Assembly: GCA_017615595.1 (NCBI GenBank)
Contig: JAFZZT010000016.1
Span: forward strand, 1-45,454
DNA from: Bacteroidales bacterium
GTDB taxonomy: Bacteria; Bacteroidota; Bacteroidia; Bacteroidales; WCHB1-69
DNA: 45,454 nt
Direction: 5' to 3'
The notes beneath the pieces are model-generated. The model searched no databases. It was given only the letters and a program-made list of their open reading frames with translations, and was not told where the DNA came from. A program made the position numbers and the translations under genes. Below, one piece after another: positions 7,890-16,340 of this stretch; the first letter of the stretch is position 1; each line of letters begins with the position of its first letter.

Positions 7890-8976
7890 AATAGTTTTTA
7901 AAGAATTTGAGGAAATCTATCTTCCAGGTCACACCCAAATTGGCATTGAGCGTTCTGGAGGATTTCCTTTCGACATTCGTCTGCAGGTCCGTCATGGTCG
8001 CCATGGCCACATAACCGTGCAGACGGAGTCCCGGGGCCTTCACGGGCGTGTACTCAAAGCCCAGCCCATAGAAGTAATGGGATCCGAAGCAAGGCATAGT
8101 ATAGTCCGTAAAGGTCATCGTCCAAGGATCGTCTCCCATATTGTACTCGTAACCGCCTTTGGCAAAGAGGTTCACCTCGTTGCAGAGCTTCACATCCAGT
8201 CGGCTGACAAAGAGATAGTATTTAAACCACTCACTGAAATCGTAGGTTTTGTGGATGAAATCGACATACCAGCCTACCCTGTCGAAAGAGAGCTTGTTGC
8301 CCAGGACGATAAAGCTCACCCATTGGTTTTGCGTATTTCTTCTATAGAGGTTAACGGAATAAAGGGTGTGGAAATGGTTGAAATCGCCTTTCCAGAGCGC
8401 GTTGAATCCTATCAGACCGTCTTTCCAGTCAGCGGCGGTGCGCACATAGGGCGAGTTGCCGAAGCTGAACGTAAGGGTATTCCGTTCTTTCTTATCCGTA
8501 TATGAGATGGCGGAGCCTATCTGGAAACAGTAGAAGTTGCCCCAGTACTGTGTGTAGTAATAGACATCGATCGGCGGGGCGTCATACTCGAAGCCTCCCA
8601 CGGGCATAGCCTCCTTGCCGACACGCACCTTCCAGCGGGGGTGGAACTGGTACTGGACATAGAGAAAATCCGTGTTGTCGAAGAGGCTCACGCTACCCGG
8701 GCGCGCGATTATGCGCTGGCGGAAGAAGAAAGAGAAGTTGTGTCCCAAGTCGCCACCCAGCAACAAATTGAAATACTTGCCATTGAAACCGAACTGGTTG
8801 ATGGCATGGGTGTCGGCTGGCACGGGAGAGTTGTGGATGTTCAGGTAGTCAAAGTCCGCACGGGCTTCCAAAGAGAACTTGGTCAGTTTGAAAGGTGCAT
8901 CTGTCTGCGACTGCGCCGTCAGCGACAGGCACACCCAACCGACCACACAGAACAAGGCTACTATCTTTCGTTGCAT
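7864..8976 (-). CDS. Outer-membrane porin, phosphate-selective porin O/P-like
   Basis: The protein has 370 residues with a signal peptide ending near LSLTAQSQ, followed by alternating aromatic beta-strands throughout. The segments FLYVQYQFHPRWKVRVGKEA and YGLGFEYTPV are typical of porin O/P-like barrels. It lies between rnfA (35 bases upstream) and the Gate transporter (26-base overlap), so it probably belongs to the same transcript. A plausible joint role is outer- and inner-membrane passage of one solute, but nothing in the sequence fixes it. Confidence 0.75.
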   Translation of the reverse strand: MQRKIVALFCVVGWVCLSLTAQSQTDAPFKLTKFSLEARADFDYLNIHNSPVPADTHAINQFGFNGKYFNLLLGGDLGHNFSFFFRQRIIARPGSVSLFDNTDFLYVQYQFHPRWKVRVGKEAMPVGGFEYDAPPIDVYYYTQYWGNFYCFQIGSAISYTDKKERNTLTFSFGNSPYVRTAADWKDGLIGFNALWKGDFNHFHTLYSVNLYRRNTQNQWVSFIVLGNKLSFDRVGWYVDFIHKTYDFSEWFKYYLFVSRLDVKLCNEVNLFAKGGYEYNMGDDPWTMTFTDYTMPCFGSHYFYGLGFEYTPVKAPGLRLHGYVAMATMTDLQTNVERKSSRTLNANLGVTWKIDFLKFFKNYYAAQREKD

Positions 8977-9011
8977 GAGATCTTTAAGAAATAGTAAGCG
9001 TGTTTTGAAGA

Positions 9012-9602
9012 TTATACAAGATTGGAGAAGCCCATGAAAGCCATCGCGAGGATGCCGGCGGTCAGCAGCGCGATGGGCACGCCCTTCATTCCTTTCGGCA
9101 CCTCCACCAGCTCCAGCTGTTCGCGCAAGCCGGCGAAGAGGACGATGGCCACGATGAAACCGATGGAGATGGCCACGGCATACAGCGTGCTGTCGAGGAT
9201 CGAGAAACCATGGCTGGCGATGACCGGCTGTTCCGTCACCTTGATGGCGATACCGAGCACCGCGCAGTTCGTGGTGATCAGCGGGAGGAAAACGCCCAAT
9301 GCCTTGTAGAGCGAGGGGCTCATCTTCTTCAAGACGATCTCCACCATCTGCACCAAGGAGGCGATGACCAGGATGAAGAGGATGGTCTGCAGATAGGTGA
9401 TATTCAGGGGCACCAGCACATACATCTGCAAGGCGGAGGTCACCAGGGTGGCCAGCGTCATCACGAAGAGCACGGCCACGCCCATGCCGAGGGCAGTGCT
9501 CACCTTGCTGGAAACGCCCAGGAAGGGACAGATGCCCAAGAACTGGACCAAAATGATGTTGTTCACCAGAACAGCACCGATAATCATTAAGATATATTCC
9601 AT
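9012..9602 (-). CDS. rnfA: Electron transport complex subunit RnfA
   Basis: The protein has 196 residues with six membrane segments. The family signatures VNNIILVQFLGICPFLGVS, GVFLPLITTNCAVLG and an end in LAMAFMGFSNLV identify RnfA (RsxA) rather than NqrE. RnfA and RnfE form the inverted-topology pair holding a membrane-embedded iron-sulfur cluster; the cysteines in GICPFLG and TTNCAVLG are its ligands. The Rnf complex couples ferredoxin:NAD+ electron transfer to Na+ or H+ translocation. It lies 41 bases downstream of rnfE. Confidence 0.95.
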   Translation of the reverse strand: MEYILMIIGAVLVNNIILVQFLGICPFLGVSSKVSTALGMGVAVLFVMTLATLVTSALQMYVLVPLNITYLQTILFILVIASLVQMVEIVLKKMSPSLYKALGVFLPLITTNCAVLGIAIKVTEQPVIASHGFSILDSTLYAVAISIGFIVAIVLFAGLREQLELVEVPKGMKGVPIALLTAGILAMAFMGFSNLV

Positions 9603-9643
9603 AACTGTCTATTTTTCAATGTTAATAATTACTCCGAACAGAT

Positions 9644-10264
9644 TTAGGCGTTAGCTTGTTTGGCTTTGCGTTTTGCTTCCACATTGTTCAGGATCTGGCG
9701 CACCGCGGCCATGATGAAGCCATAGACGATGAATGCGCCCGGAGCCAGCACAAAGAGCAGCATGTTATAGTTGGAAGGGATGAACGTTAAGCCCATGAAG
9801 GAGCCGGCGCCGAGCACCTCTCTGACGGCTGCGATGAGCACCAGGGAGATGGTGAAGCCGACACCCATGCCCAGACCGTCCAGCACGGAGTCCCATACCG
9901 GGTTCTTGCTGGCGAAGGCCTCCGCACGACCCAGCACGATACAGTTCACCACAATCAACGGGATGAAGACACCCAGGCTGGCGGACAAAGCCGGCAGGAA
10001 GCCCTGGATGACCAGGTCGATGATACTCACGAAGGTGGCGATGATGACGATGAAGCAAGGGATGCGGATCTTGTCGGGGATCACATTCTTCAACATGGAA
10101 ATCAAAATATTAGACATCAGGAGGACAAACGTGGTGGCCGCGCCCATACCGAGGGCGTTGTTCACGGATGTGGTGACCGCCAGGGTCGGACAGGTGCCCA
10201 GCACCAGGATCAAACTCGGGTTCTCCTTGAAAAAACCTTTGGTTAATATTTTCAGCTTACTCAT
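9644..10264 (-). CDS. rnfE: Electron transport complex subunit RnfE
   Basis: The protein has 206 residues with six membrane segments. The cluster-ligand motifs LVLGTCPTLAVT and IPLIVVNCIVLGRAEAFAS match RnfE/RsxE. Its start codon overlaps the 3' end of rnfG by 8 bases. The start is preceded by a full-length Shine-Dalgarno site, rare in this phylum, so translation is probably coupled. It partners with RnfA in the membrane core. Confidence 0.95.
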   Translation of the reverse strand: MSKLKILTKGFFKENPSLILVLGTCPTLAVTTSVNNALGMGAATTFVLLMSNILISMLKNVIPDKIRIPCFIVIIATFVSIIDLVIQGFLPALSASLGVFIPLIVVNCIVLGRAEAFASKNPVWDSVLDGLGMGVGFTISLVLIAAVREVLGAGSFMGLTFIPSNYNMLLFVLAPGAFIVYGFIMAAVRQILNNVEAKRKAKQANA

Positions 10265-10847
10265 GATAAACCTCCTTTACTGTGTTATAGATGGCAACTG
10301 CGCGGTTCACGGCGTCGCAATAAGCTCTCGAAGAGATTGTGGCGGCTGTGATGGCATCCACATCGCCGCCGTCCTTCTTGACCGAGATCTTGAAGTCGTT
10401 GGGGTTCTTGTGGTTGAACTGCTCGGCAAAGTTGCTCTTGTCTTTGTTGATCTTATCTCCCAAGCCCGGGGTCTCACTGGCTTTGATGACCTCCGTGTTG
10501 GTGATCGTGCCGTTGCTGTTAAAGCCGACCATCAGGTCAAAGCGACCGGAGAAGGCTTTTTTCGTGTAGGTCTCCACGGCCACGCCGTAGATGCTTCCAT
10601 TCTCATTCAGGGCGATGTGGACGGGCAGTTCCGTGCCGGTCTCGTCCTGGATAAGCGTGTCAATCATCTCGCCCTTGAAGTCGGGGATGACCAGGGTGAG
10701 GGCACGCTGTTTCTTCTGAAGCTGGGCCTGCTCAATGGGCTCTTTGGTCAGAGCATAGACACCAGTCAGGGCCAACCCCGCAACCAAGGCAATAAGGGTC
10801 AGCACCAAGACCAGGCGTAATAATGACGGTTCTTTTTTCTGTGACAT
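10257..10847 (-). CDS. rnfG: Electron transport complex subunit RnfG (FMN-binding)
   Basis: The protein has 196 residues. One N-terminal membrane segment (about 10-33) is followed by a periplasmic FMN-binding domain. The covalent flavin site is the threonine of DAITAATISS (T170), matching the S/T-x-A-T rule of RnfG, NqrC and NosR. GLGDKI is another family motif. It passes electrons between the RnfD flavin and the rest of the complex. It lies 20 bases after rnfD and overlaps rnfE. Confidence 0.93.
   Translation of the reverse strand: MSQKKEPSLLRLVLVLTLIALVAGLALTGVYALTKEPIEQAQLQKKQRALTLVIPDFKGEMIDTLIQDETGTELPVHIALNENGSIYGVAVETYTKKAFSGRFDLMVGFNSNGTITNTEVIKASETPGLGDKINKDKSNFAEQFNHKNPNDFKISVKKDGGDVDAITAATISSRAYCDAVNRAVAIYNTVKEVYHE
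10270..10278 (-). promoter_or_regulatory. Strong Shine-Dalgarno site for rnfE
   Basis: AAAGGAGGT on the minus strand lies 5 bases before the rnfE ATG, inside the last codons of rnfG (which read TVKEVYHE). It is a perfect match to the anti-SD core, whereas most genes here have none. Confidence 0.8.
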
Positions 10848-10867
10848 ATTGAGATGGTTTTAAAGGG

Positions 10868-11833
10868 TTATTTAGCGTAAGTTCTGGGTTTGAACCAACG
10901 GTTCAACAGGGGCACCATGGCGTTCATCAGCAGGATGGAGAAGGAGACTCCCTCCGGATAGGCGCCGAAGAGGCGGATGATGATGGTGATGAGACCGCAG
11001 CCAGCGCCGAAGACGAGCATCGCGGAGGGCGTTGTCGGGGAGGTCACCATGTCGGTAGCCATGAAGAAGGCGCCCAGCAGCAGACCGCCGGTGAGGAGAT
11101 GGAAGAACGGGTTGGCATACTGAGTCGGGTCGATCAGATAGAAGATGCCGGAGAAGATGAATACGGTGAGGATAAAGGCCACCGGGATATGCCAGGTGAT
11201 GACGCGCTTCCAGAGCAGGTAGAGGGCACCGATGAGCAGGGCGATGGCGGAGACCTCTCCGAAGCTGCCGCCCATCTGACCTACCAACAGGTCGAGATAG
11301 CGGGGCATCTCACTCATGTTGACCGCAGCACTCTCCTTGAGGATACCCAGGGGCGTGGGTCCGGTGATGGCATCTGCGAACCCCCAGATCGGTGTAGGCA
11401 CCGGCCAGGTGGTCATCGCCACCGGGAAGGAGATCAGCATGAAGACACGGGCCACCAGCGCCGGGTTGAAGAGGTTGTGGCCCAGACCGCCGAACGGCAT
11501 CTTGGCAATACCTATCGCCACCAACGCACCCACCACCATCATCCAAACAGGAAGATTGGCCGGCACATTGAAGGCCAGAAGAAGACCCGTCACGATGGCG
11601 GAACCGTCACTGACAGTGGTCGGCACCTTCATCATGAAACGCTGGATCAAATACTCAAAAAGTACACAACAGCCCACGGACACCAAGGTCAGGACAATCA
11701 CTGGCAGACCATAATAGAAGATGGAGACAGCGAATGCCGGCATCAGCGCGATGATCACTGCCATCATAATCTTCCTCACGGACTCGCCACTGTGGACGTG
11801 TGGGGAACCAGAAACATTTAACAATTTGTTCAT
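10868..11833 (-). CDS. rnfD: Electron transport complex subunit RnfD
   Basis: The protein has 321 residues and is strongly hydrophobic. SPHVHSGESVRKIMM is the typical RnfD start. FGGLGHNLFNPALVARVF is conserved, and DAITGPTPLG contains the flavin-bearing threonine (T160), with proline replacing the common alanine before it. The length suits RnfD rather than the longer NqrB. In most Bacteroidota rnfD follows rnfB and rnfC; here the gene immediately upstream (31 bases) is a TolC-like channel instead. Confidence 0.93.
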   Translation of the reverse strand: MNKLLNVSGSPHVHSGESVRKIMMAVIIALMPAFAVSIFYYGLPVIVLTLVSVGCCVLFEYLIQRFMMKVPTTVSDGSAIVTGLLLAFNVPANLPVWMMVVGALVAIGIAKMPFGGLGHNLFNPALVARVFMLISFPVAMTTWPVPTPIWGFADAITGPTPLGILKESAAVNMSEMPRYLDLLVGQMGGSFGEVSAIALLIGALYLLWKRVITWHIPVAFILTVFIFSGIFYLIDPTQYANPFFHLLTGGLLLGAFFMATDMVTSPTTPSAMLVFGAGCGLITIIIRLFGAYPEGVSFSILLMNAMVPLLNRWFKPRTYAK

Positions 11834-11864
11834 CTTTCTTTATTTTGATTAATTGAATTATCTG

Positions 11865-13136
11865 TTATAAAATGCCTTTCAAGGCCATCAGCTCGTATTT
11901 CGCCTTCAAAAGCTGTATGTGATGCAACTCTTGGTTCATACGGGACTGCAGCTCGTCATTATGTTGCTTGATATAATCGAAAACGGTGATCGTACCGTTG
12001 GCCAGCTGGCCGGAATAGGTCTTGGTCAGCTCCGCATACTTGGCCGTGATGGAGGAGTCGAGCTGGATCAGCTTCTCGATACGGACGATCTCATTCTGCT
12101 TCTCCTGGATGGCAATCATGTTCGACTTGCGGAAATCCGCCTCCTGGCTGGCCAGCACCTCCTTCTGGATGTCAATGACTTTCCCGAAGCCAGAGCTGCG
12201 CGCCCAGTCTATCAACGGCACCTTCAAGGTGACACCCGCCAGATAATACCAGTCGGGATGGCTGAGATAGAACTGATAATCAGGACGACCGTATCCGCCC
12301 GTGGCAAAGAGAGCCACCTTGGGAAGACTGTTGGAGAGATATATCTTCCGCTGGAAGTCCATCTGTCTCATCTGGTTGTCAAAGAGTTTGTATTCCAAAC
12401 GGGCGTTGGTATCCAAATTGTCCACATCGGGCAGGTTGGGCATCAAGAACTCCGTATGGGAGAAATCCTTGCCCGTCAGGATCTCCAAGGTGGAAACCAG
12501 CGACTCCCGGTTGGCCTGCAGCTCATCGTAGGTCTGCTGCATCTTGAGCGCCTCCACCTCCAGTTGAGACAAGGTATTTTGGGGGATGACACCCTCCTGC
12601 AACATCACATTCAATCGTTTGATCTGCTCATCGTAGGTGTTCTGCACCGACTTGATGATACCCATTTGCTTGTCCACAATCAGCAGGTTCAGATAGATGG
12701 AGACGATCTTGTCCTTCACCTCGTTGAGCGAAAGGTCGATCTTGGCGATCTCAGCCTCGTTCTGGAGACGGGCAAACTGACGGCCGAAGTGCATGCGGAA
12801 ACCCTCGAACAAGACCTGCTCGAAATCCAGTCCGATATGATACTGCATCCTTGCCATGTTGACATCATCGGCCCATGGATGCGGATATGACACATCCACA
12901 TTCCCGTAGGAGAAACGACCATTGATGGAAAGTTTGGGGAACAGGTAGGAGGATTCGTTGTTCAGATTGGTCTTCAGGATCTGCTCATTAAGATCTTTTT
13001 GCACATTGGCAGATGTCTGGGAAATGGCCCACTGCTGGCATTGTTCCAGCGTCACATACTCTTGCGCGGACATCGTAAAAGCCATCACACAAGAGACAAA
13101 AATCAATATAGATTTCAGAATACAACTCTTCACCAT
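11865..13136 (-). CDS. TolC-family outer-membrane efflux protein
   Basis: The protein has 423 residues from the ATG at 13136. That start is chosen because it gives a signal peptide (MVKSCILKSILIF to TMSAQ) and lies just after a promoter; the frame stays open 30 codons further upstream. Two repeats of long amphipathic helices alternate with short strands, as in TolC; the first begins YVTLEQCQQWAISQT. There is no lipobox cysteine. TolC channels normally work with a periplasmic adaptor and an inner-membrane pump, neither of which is nearby. It heads the rnfDGEA-porin-transporter operon, an unusual position. Confidence 0.87.
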   Translation of the reverse strand: MVKSCILKSILIFVSCVMAFTMSAQEYVTLEQCQQWAISQTSANVQKDLNEQILKTNLNNESSYLFPKLSINGRFSYGNVDVSYPHPWADDVNMARMQYHIGLDFEQVLFEGFRMHFGRQFARLQNEAEIAKIDLSLNEVKDKIVSIYLNLLIVDKQMGIIKSVQNTYDEQIKRLNVMLQEGVIPQNTLSQLEVEALKMQQTYDELQANRESLVSTLEILTGKDFSHTEFLMPNLPDVDNLDTNARLEYKLFDNQMRQMDFQRKIYLSNSLPKVALFATGGYGRPDYQFYLSHPDWYYLAGVTLKVPLIDWARSSGFGKVIDIQKEVLASQEADFRKSNMIAIQEKQNEIVRIEKLIQLDSSITAKYAELTKTYSGQLANGTITVFDYIKQHNDELQSRMNQELHHIQLLKAKYELMALKGIL

Positions 13137-13156
13137 AGTAAAGTATAAAGAAGTGG

Positions 13157-13189
13157 CAAAAGTAACATTTTTAGCCTTATCTCCGACAA
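13157..13189 (-). promoter_or_regulatory. Promoter of the tolC-rnfDGEA operon
   Basis: Read on the minus strand, TTG (13187-13189) is followed by a 22-base gap and TACTTTTG (13157-13164), matching TTG-N17-23-TAnnTTTG. It lies about 20 bases before the ATG at 13136. It is the only strong promoter seen upstream of the seven-gene run ending at 6621. Confidence 0.75.
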
Positions 13190-13249
13190 AAAAATGACCC
13201 TTGCCCATGAAAAATCTTGACGCCACGGAAGAGGAGTTATGAGGGTTTT

Positions 13250-13419
13250 TAGTTTACGGTTTACAGTTTACCGATGAGGCGATTAAGGGTTAAGAGGTTA
13301 AGGGTTATAGTTTACCGATGAGACGATTAGGCGATTAAGGGTTAATAGGTTAGAGGTTAAAAGGTTAAAACTTCTAACTTAAAACTCCAAATTTCTAACT
13401 TCTAACTGACAACTGATGA
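13250..13419 (+). repeat. Mosaic short-repeat array, copy 3
   Basis: It carries TTTAC heptamers, CGAT blocks, AGGTTAA heptamers in place of most of the purine block, CTTCTAA units and a closing CTGACAA block. It ends at the stop codon of the gene at 13420. Relative to that gene it has the same orientation as copies at other gene ends. Confidence 0.88.
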
Positions 13420-16242
13420 CTATCTCACGATCGTGAGCGAGCCGTTGTAGTTCACCGTTTTGGCTTTCCCCTTGTAGTAGAAGCTGTAGTAATAGACCCC
13501 GTCGCTGAGGTTGGCGGCATCGAAGAACTGACTGCCCAGCTCGATCTGGCCATCACGGGAGAAGGTGTCATAGTTCTTGGCGGAATAGACCTTCTTGCCC
13601 CAACGGTCATAGATATAGAGCTTGTTGGTGCGGTACTCGTCAGGATCTTCCAGATTGATGTTGGTGTTGAGATTCTCGATAGCGAAGACATCGTTGATGC
13701 CGTCACCATTCGGGGTGATCACATTCGGGAAGACAAGGTCCTGTTCGATGACCACCGTGTGGGCGATCTCGCTGGCGCAACCGTCTTCCGTCTCAATATG
13801 GAGCACCACGTCATAGTCGCCCCATTGTGCAAACACATGGGTGGGCGAGATGGTGGCGGAATCGATCTCTCCGTCTGCAAAATCCCAATAGAAGGTGTTG
13901 GCAGGATCATTCAGAATATTGACATCCGCAAAATTGGTGAAGGCCACCTCTCCTTGCGTCTCCGCCATCAGCGAGATCTCCGGTGTCGCCGCGAACTCCG
14001 CTATCGGCTGCGCATTGACACGAATATAATCCCACCGGATGATGGAATCCACACAACCGTCTTGCGTGGTCACCTTGAGGTATAGCGTATAGTGTCCCGG
14101 ATCCACAATCTCGAAGGTCGGGTCGTATTGGTGGGAGGTCAGAACCGGGAAGCTGTTGGCATCCAGTACCAGCCATTGGAAGTCGGCATTCGTGGGGGTG
14201 GAATGGTTCGTGACATGGATAGTCAGAGGCGCACAGCCCTCCACAATGGTATTCTCGTAGTCAATGGAGGGGCTCTCATAGACATCCACATGGATGGAGT
14301 CGTAACCCGCGCAGGTCAGCACTCCAGTGGTGTCGTAGAAAGTCGATGTGACCGTCACCGCATAGTCGCCGTTGGTCAAGACCGAGATCGTCTCGGTCTC
14401 ATCGCCCGTGTTCCAGTGATAGACGGTGTTGCTGTCCGTGACGTTCATAGTCGGCTCCAGCTGCACCAGGTCGCCATGACAGATGCTGATGTCCTGACCG
14501 ACATCAGGATTCGGCGAGGGGTAAATCTGCAGCGGGATCAGGGTGTCATAGACGCATCCATACTCATCGATGACGCGATAGGTGTACATGATCGTGCCAG
14601 AGGTGTCAGGGTTGACGCCCGAGCCGTTGGCGCCCGGACCGATGACGTAGGTGGTATCTACATGGACCTCATACGACCAGTTCTGCGGCAACAGAGACGG
14701 ATCCAGTGCCATCTCCCACTCCACGATGTAACCGTTGTCGTTCGTCCAGAGATCCTGCACCTGGATGTACCAGGCGCCGTTCAAAGGACAGCCCACCATG
14801 CCGGCAAACGACTGGTTGGGGTGATAGACCTGTGTCATGTTGGCCACATCCGTAGAGTCGATCTTATAGGACATCGTGCCGCTGTCCCAGTAGGGGTTGG
14901 TAGTATATTGCACGTTACCAGGTTCATAGCAGTAGCCGTACGTGGTGTTGGCATATTGATAGCCCAGCGTGGTGTTATTGGACCAAACATAATTCCAGGG
15001 GATGCCCATCGGGTTCTGGGAAGCATTGCAGGTGGCCACCTCCTGTTGACGATTGGCCACGCCCAGGTTCGTACGGAAATAGTGGGTGATGCCACCCCAG
15101 CCATCGTTCTGGTAATCCGGCACAATGCGGCACACATTGCCTGTCGGGCAGACGAAGGTGATACGGATATCCTCAATAGCGGAGTGTTCCATCTTGATAC
15201 GCACATAGAGGATGTCGTTGGCATTGGTGATCGTGGCATTCGGGGCAAAGGAGGTGAAGTTGACGTAGGAACGGTAATAGTAGCCGTAGGGAGGACAGCT
15301 CACGCCGTCTGGCAGGAAGACCGTGTCGGTGACGCCCAACGAAGTGATCTGTTCACTGCCCACCGGGGTCAGCTGGACGTTGGAGACTTGGTCGTAGCCA
15401 TAGCTGAGGATCATCTCATCGCCGGAGCAGAAAGGATACGGCGGCACCACATGGTCGATCGGGTTCTGCGAGGTGCGCACCCTGAAGGCGACCGGGATCA
15501 GCGACACGCATTGCGACTGGTCTTCGGCCATCACGGAGAAGTCATAGCCGCGGCCCGGAATGAAATAATAGTCCACCTGATTGCACCCCAGGGTGTCCAG
15601 TTCTTCCAAGCCGAAGTCCCAGTGGAAGGTGGTGGTCGCATCGCTTTGGTTATAGCTGTAGTTATTGTCGGGATAAATACCTTTGATCGCCAAGTGTATC
15701 GTATCATACGGGCAGACATCCAGATAATAGTAACCATCCGTGTCTATCGCCGGGATTTTGGAGCAGAGCGCACTGTCCAGCTCCAGAAAGATGCGCTGGC
15801 AGGGCGCCATGCAAGAGGCAAAGACGGTGAAGCCACCACCCCCGCCCGTGGCATCCGACTTGAAATAAACGGTCACAGCCCCCGTGGTGTTCTGGATGGT
15901 GGCCGCATAGCGGAAGGTGCCGGTCGGATCGTAATTGCTGTTGTTGATTTTATGCAACACGGTCGCGTTCGTGTCAATGCCGTCATAGAAGATGAGGGTG
16001 TCAGACGGGTCAATGTCGAGCGTCTGGACCTCCACCAACACACTGGCATTGGAAGGGTCATTGGAATAAATGGTCAGCGTCTGATGCGCATTCGGAGAAT
16101 AGTCTCCCGAAGTTCCGCCGTCATCATGAATCAAAAAGGAGCAATTGGTGACAACGGCTTGACTTCCCATCAGCACTTCACTTTGGGCCCACAAAAGCGA
16201 GGTGAATACAAGGAGCGATAAGGTTAGTATAAGCTTTTTCAT
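13420..16242 (-). CDS. Type IX-secreted multidomain protein (CUB, P-domain, PKD, type-B CTD), paralog 1
   Basis: The protein has 940 residues from the ATG at 16242, where the signal peptide MKKLILTLSLLVFTSLLWAQ begins; a start six codons earlier is less likely. An N-terminal CUB-like domain (about 20-145) contains CSFLIHDDGG and ends in a GGGGGF turn. A region with a proprotein-convertase P-domain pattern follows (about 285-520; IEDIRITFVCPTG, LNGAWYIQVQDLW). PKD-like domains come next (CAPLTIHVTNHSTP, FYWDFADGEIDS). The C-terminus is a gliding-motility-associated sorting domain (FPNVITPNGDGINDVF, YIYDRWGKKVY, ending NGSLTIVR). Such proteins pass the outer membrane by the type IX system and end up on the surface or outside. 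No protease or glycosidase domain is visible, so adhesion or scaffolding is an inference. It is a tandem paralog of the next gene upstream. Confidence 0.88.
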   Translation of the reverse strand: MKKLILTLSLLVFTSLLWAQSEVLMGSQAVVTNCSFLIHDDGGTSGDYSPNAHQTLTIYSNDPSNASVLVEVQTLDIDPSDTLIFYDGIDTNATVLHKINNSNYDPTGTFRYAATIQNTTGAVTVYFKSDATGGGGGFTVFASCMAPCQRIFLELDSALCSKIPAIDTDGYYYLDVCPYDTIHLAIKGIYPDNNYSYNQSDATTTFHWDFGLEELDTLGCNQVDYYFIPGRGYDFSVMAEDQSQCVSLIPVAFRVRTSQNPIDHVVPPYPFCSGDEMILSYGYDQVSNVQLTPVGSEQITSLGVTDTVFLPDGVSCPPYGYYYRSYVNFTSFAPNATITNANDILYVRIKMEHSAIEDIRITFVCPTGNVCRIVPDYQNDGWGGITHYFRTNLGVANRQQEVATCNASQNPMGIPWNYVWSNNTTLGYQYANTTYGYCYEPGNVQYTTNPYWDSGTMSYKIDSTDVANMTQVYHPNQSFAGMVGCPLNGAWYIQVQDLWTNDNGYIVEWEMALDPSLLPQNWSYEVHVDTTYVIGPGANGSGVNPDTSGTIMYTYRVIDEYGCVYDTLIPLQIYPSPNPDVGQDISICHGDLVQLEPTMNVTDSNTVYHWNTGDETETISVLTNGDYAVTVTSTFYDTTGVLTCAGYDSIHVDVYESPSIDYENTIVEGCAPLTIHVTNHSTPTNADFQWLVLDANSFPVLTSHQYDPTFEIVDPGHYTLYLKVTTQDGCVDSIIRWDYIRVNAQPIAEFAATPEISLMAETQGEVAFTNFADVNILNDPANTFYWDFADGEIDSATISPTHVFAQWGDYDVVLHIETEDGCASEIAHTVVIEQDLVFPNVITPNGDGINDVFAIENLNTNINLEDPDEYRTNKLYIYDRWGKKVYSAKNYDTFSRDGQIELGSQFFDAANLSDGVYYYSFYYKGKAKTVNYNGSLTIVR

Positions 16243-16288
16243 AATTTTGCAAAAAGACAAAGCAAAAGTGCAAATATTTTTGATATAT

Positions 16289-16324
16289 CAAAAAAAAAAC
16301 ATCGGAAATTCCGATGTTTTTTTT
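16289..16324. terminator. Bidirectional intrinsic terminator between the giant paralogs
   Basis: ACATCGGAA (16299-16307) pairs with TTCCGATGT (16309-16317). It is flanked by an A run (16289-16298) and a T run (16317-16324). On the minus strand it ends the message of the 16341-19175 gene before the downstream paralog, which implies a separate or read-through supply for the latter. The gap 16243-16288 has several TTTG-like tracts but no full promoter match. Confidence 0.8.
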
Positions 16325-16340
16325 GTTACGGCTTGCTCCC

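Noticed and set aside
9012-11833. Na+-translocating NADH:quinone reductase (nqrBCDE)
   Set aside because: The RnfD-like subunit is too short for NqrB, and the RnfA and RnfE sequences carry Rnf-type signatures; nqrA and nqrF are not adjacent.
14092-16221. Long plus-strand open frame (about 709 codons) opposite the giant paralog
   Set aside because: It is a shadow of strong codon bias in the minus-strand gene; it has low-complexity His/Arg/Val composition and no domain, and the minus-strand product has clear domains and a signal peptide.
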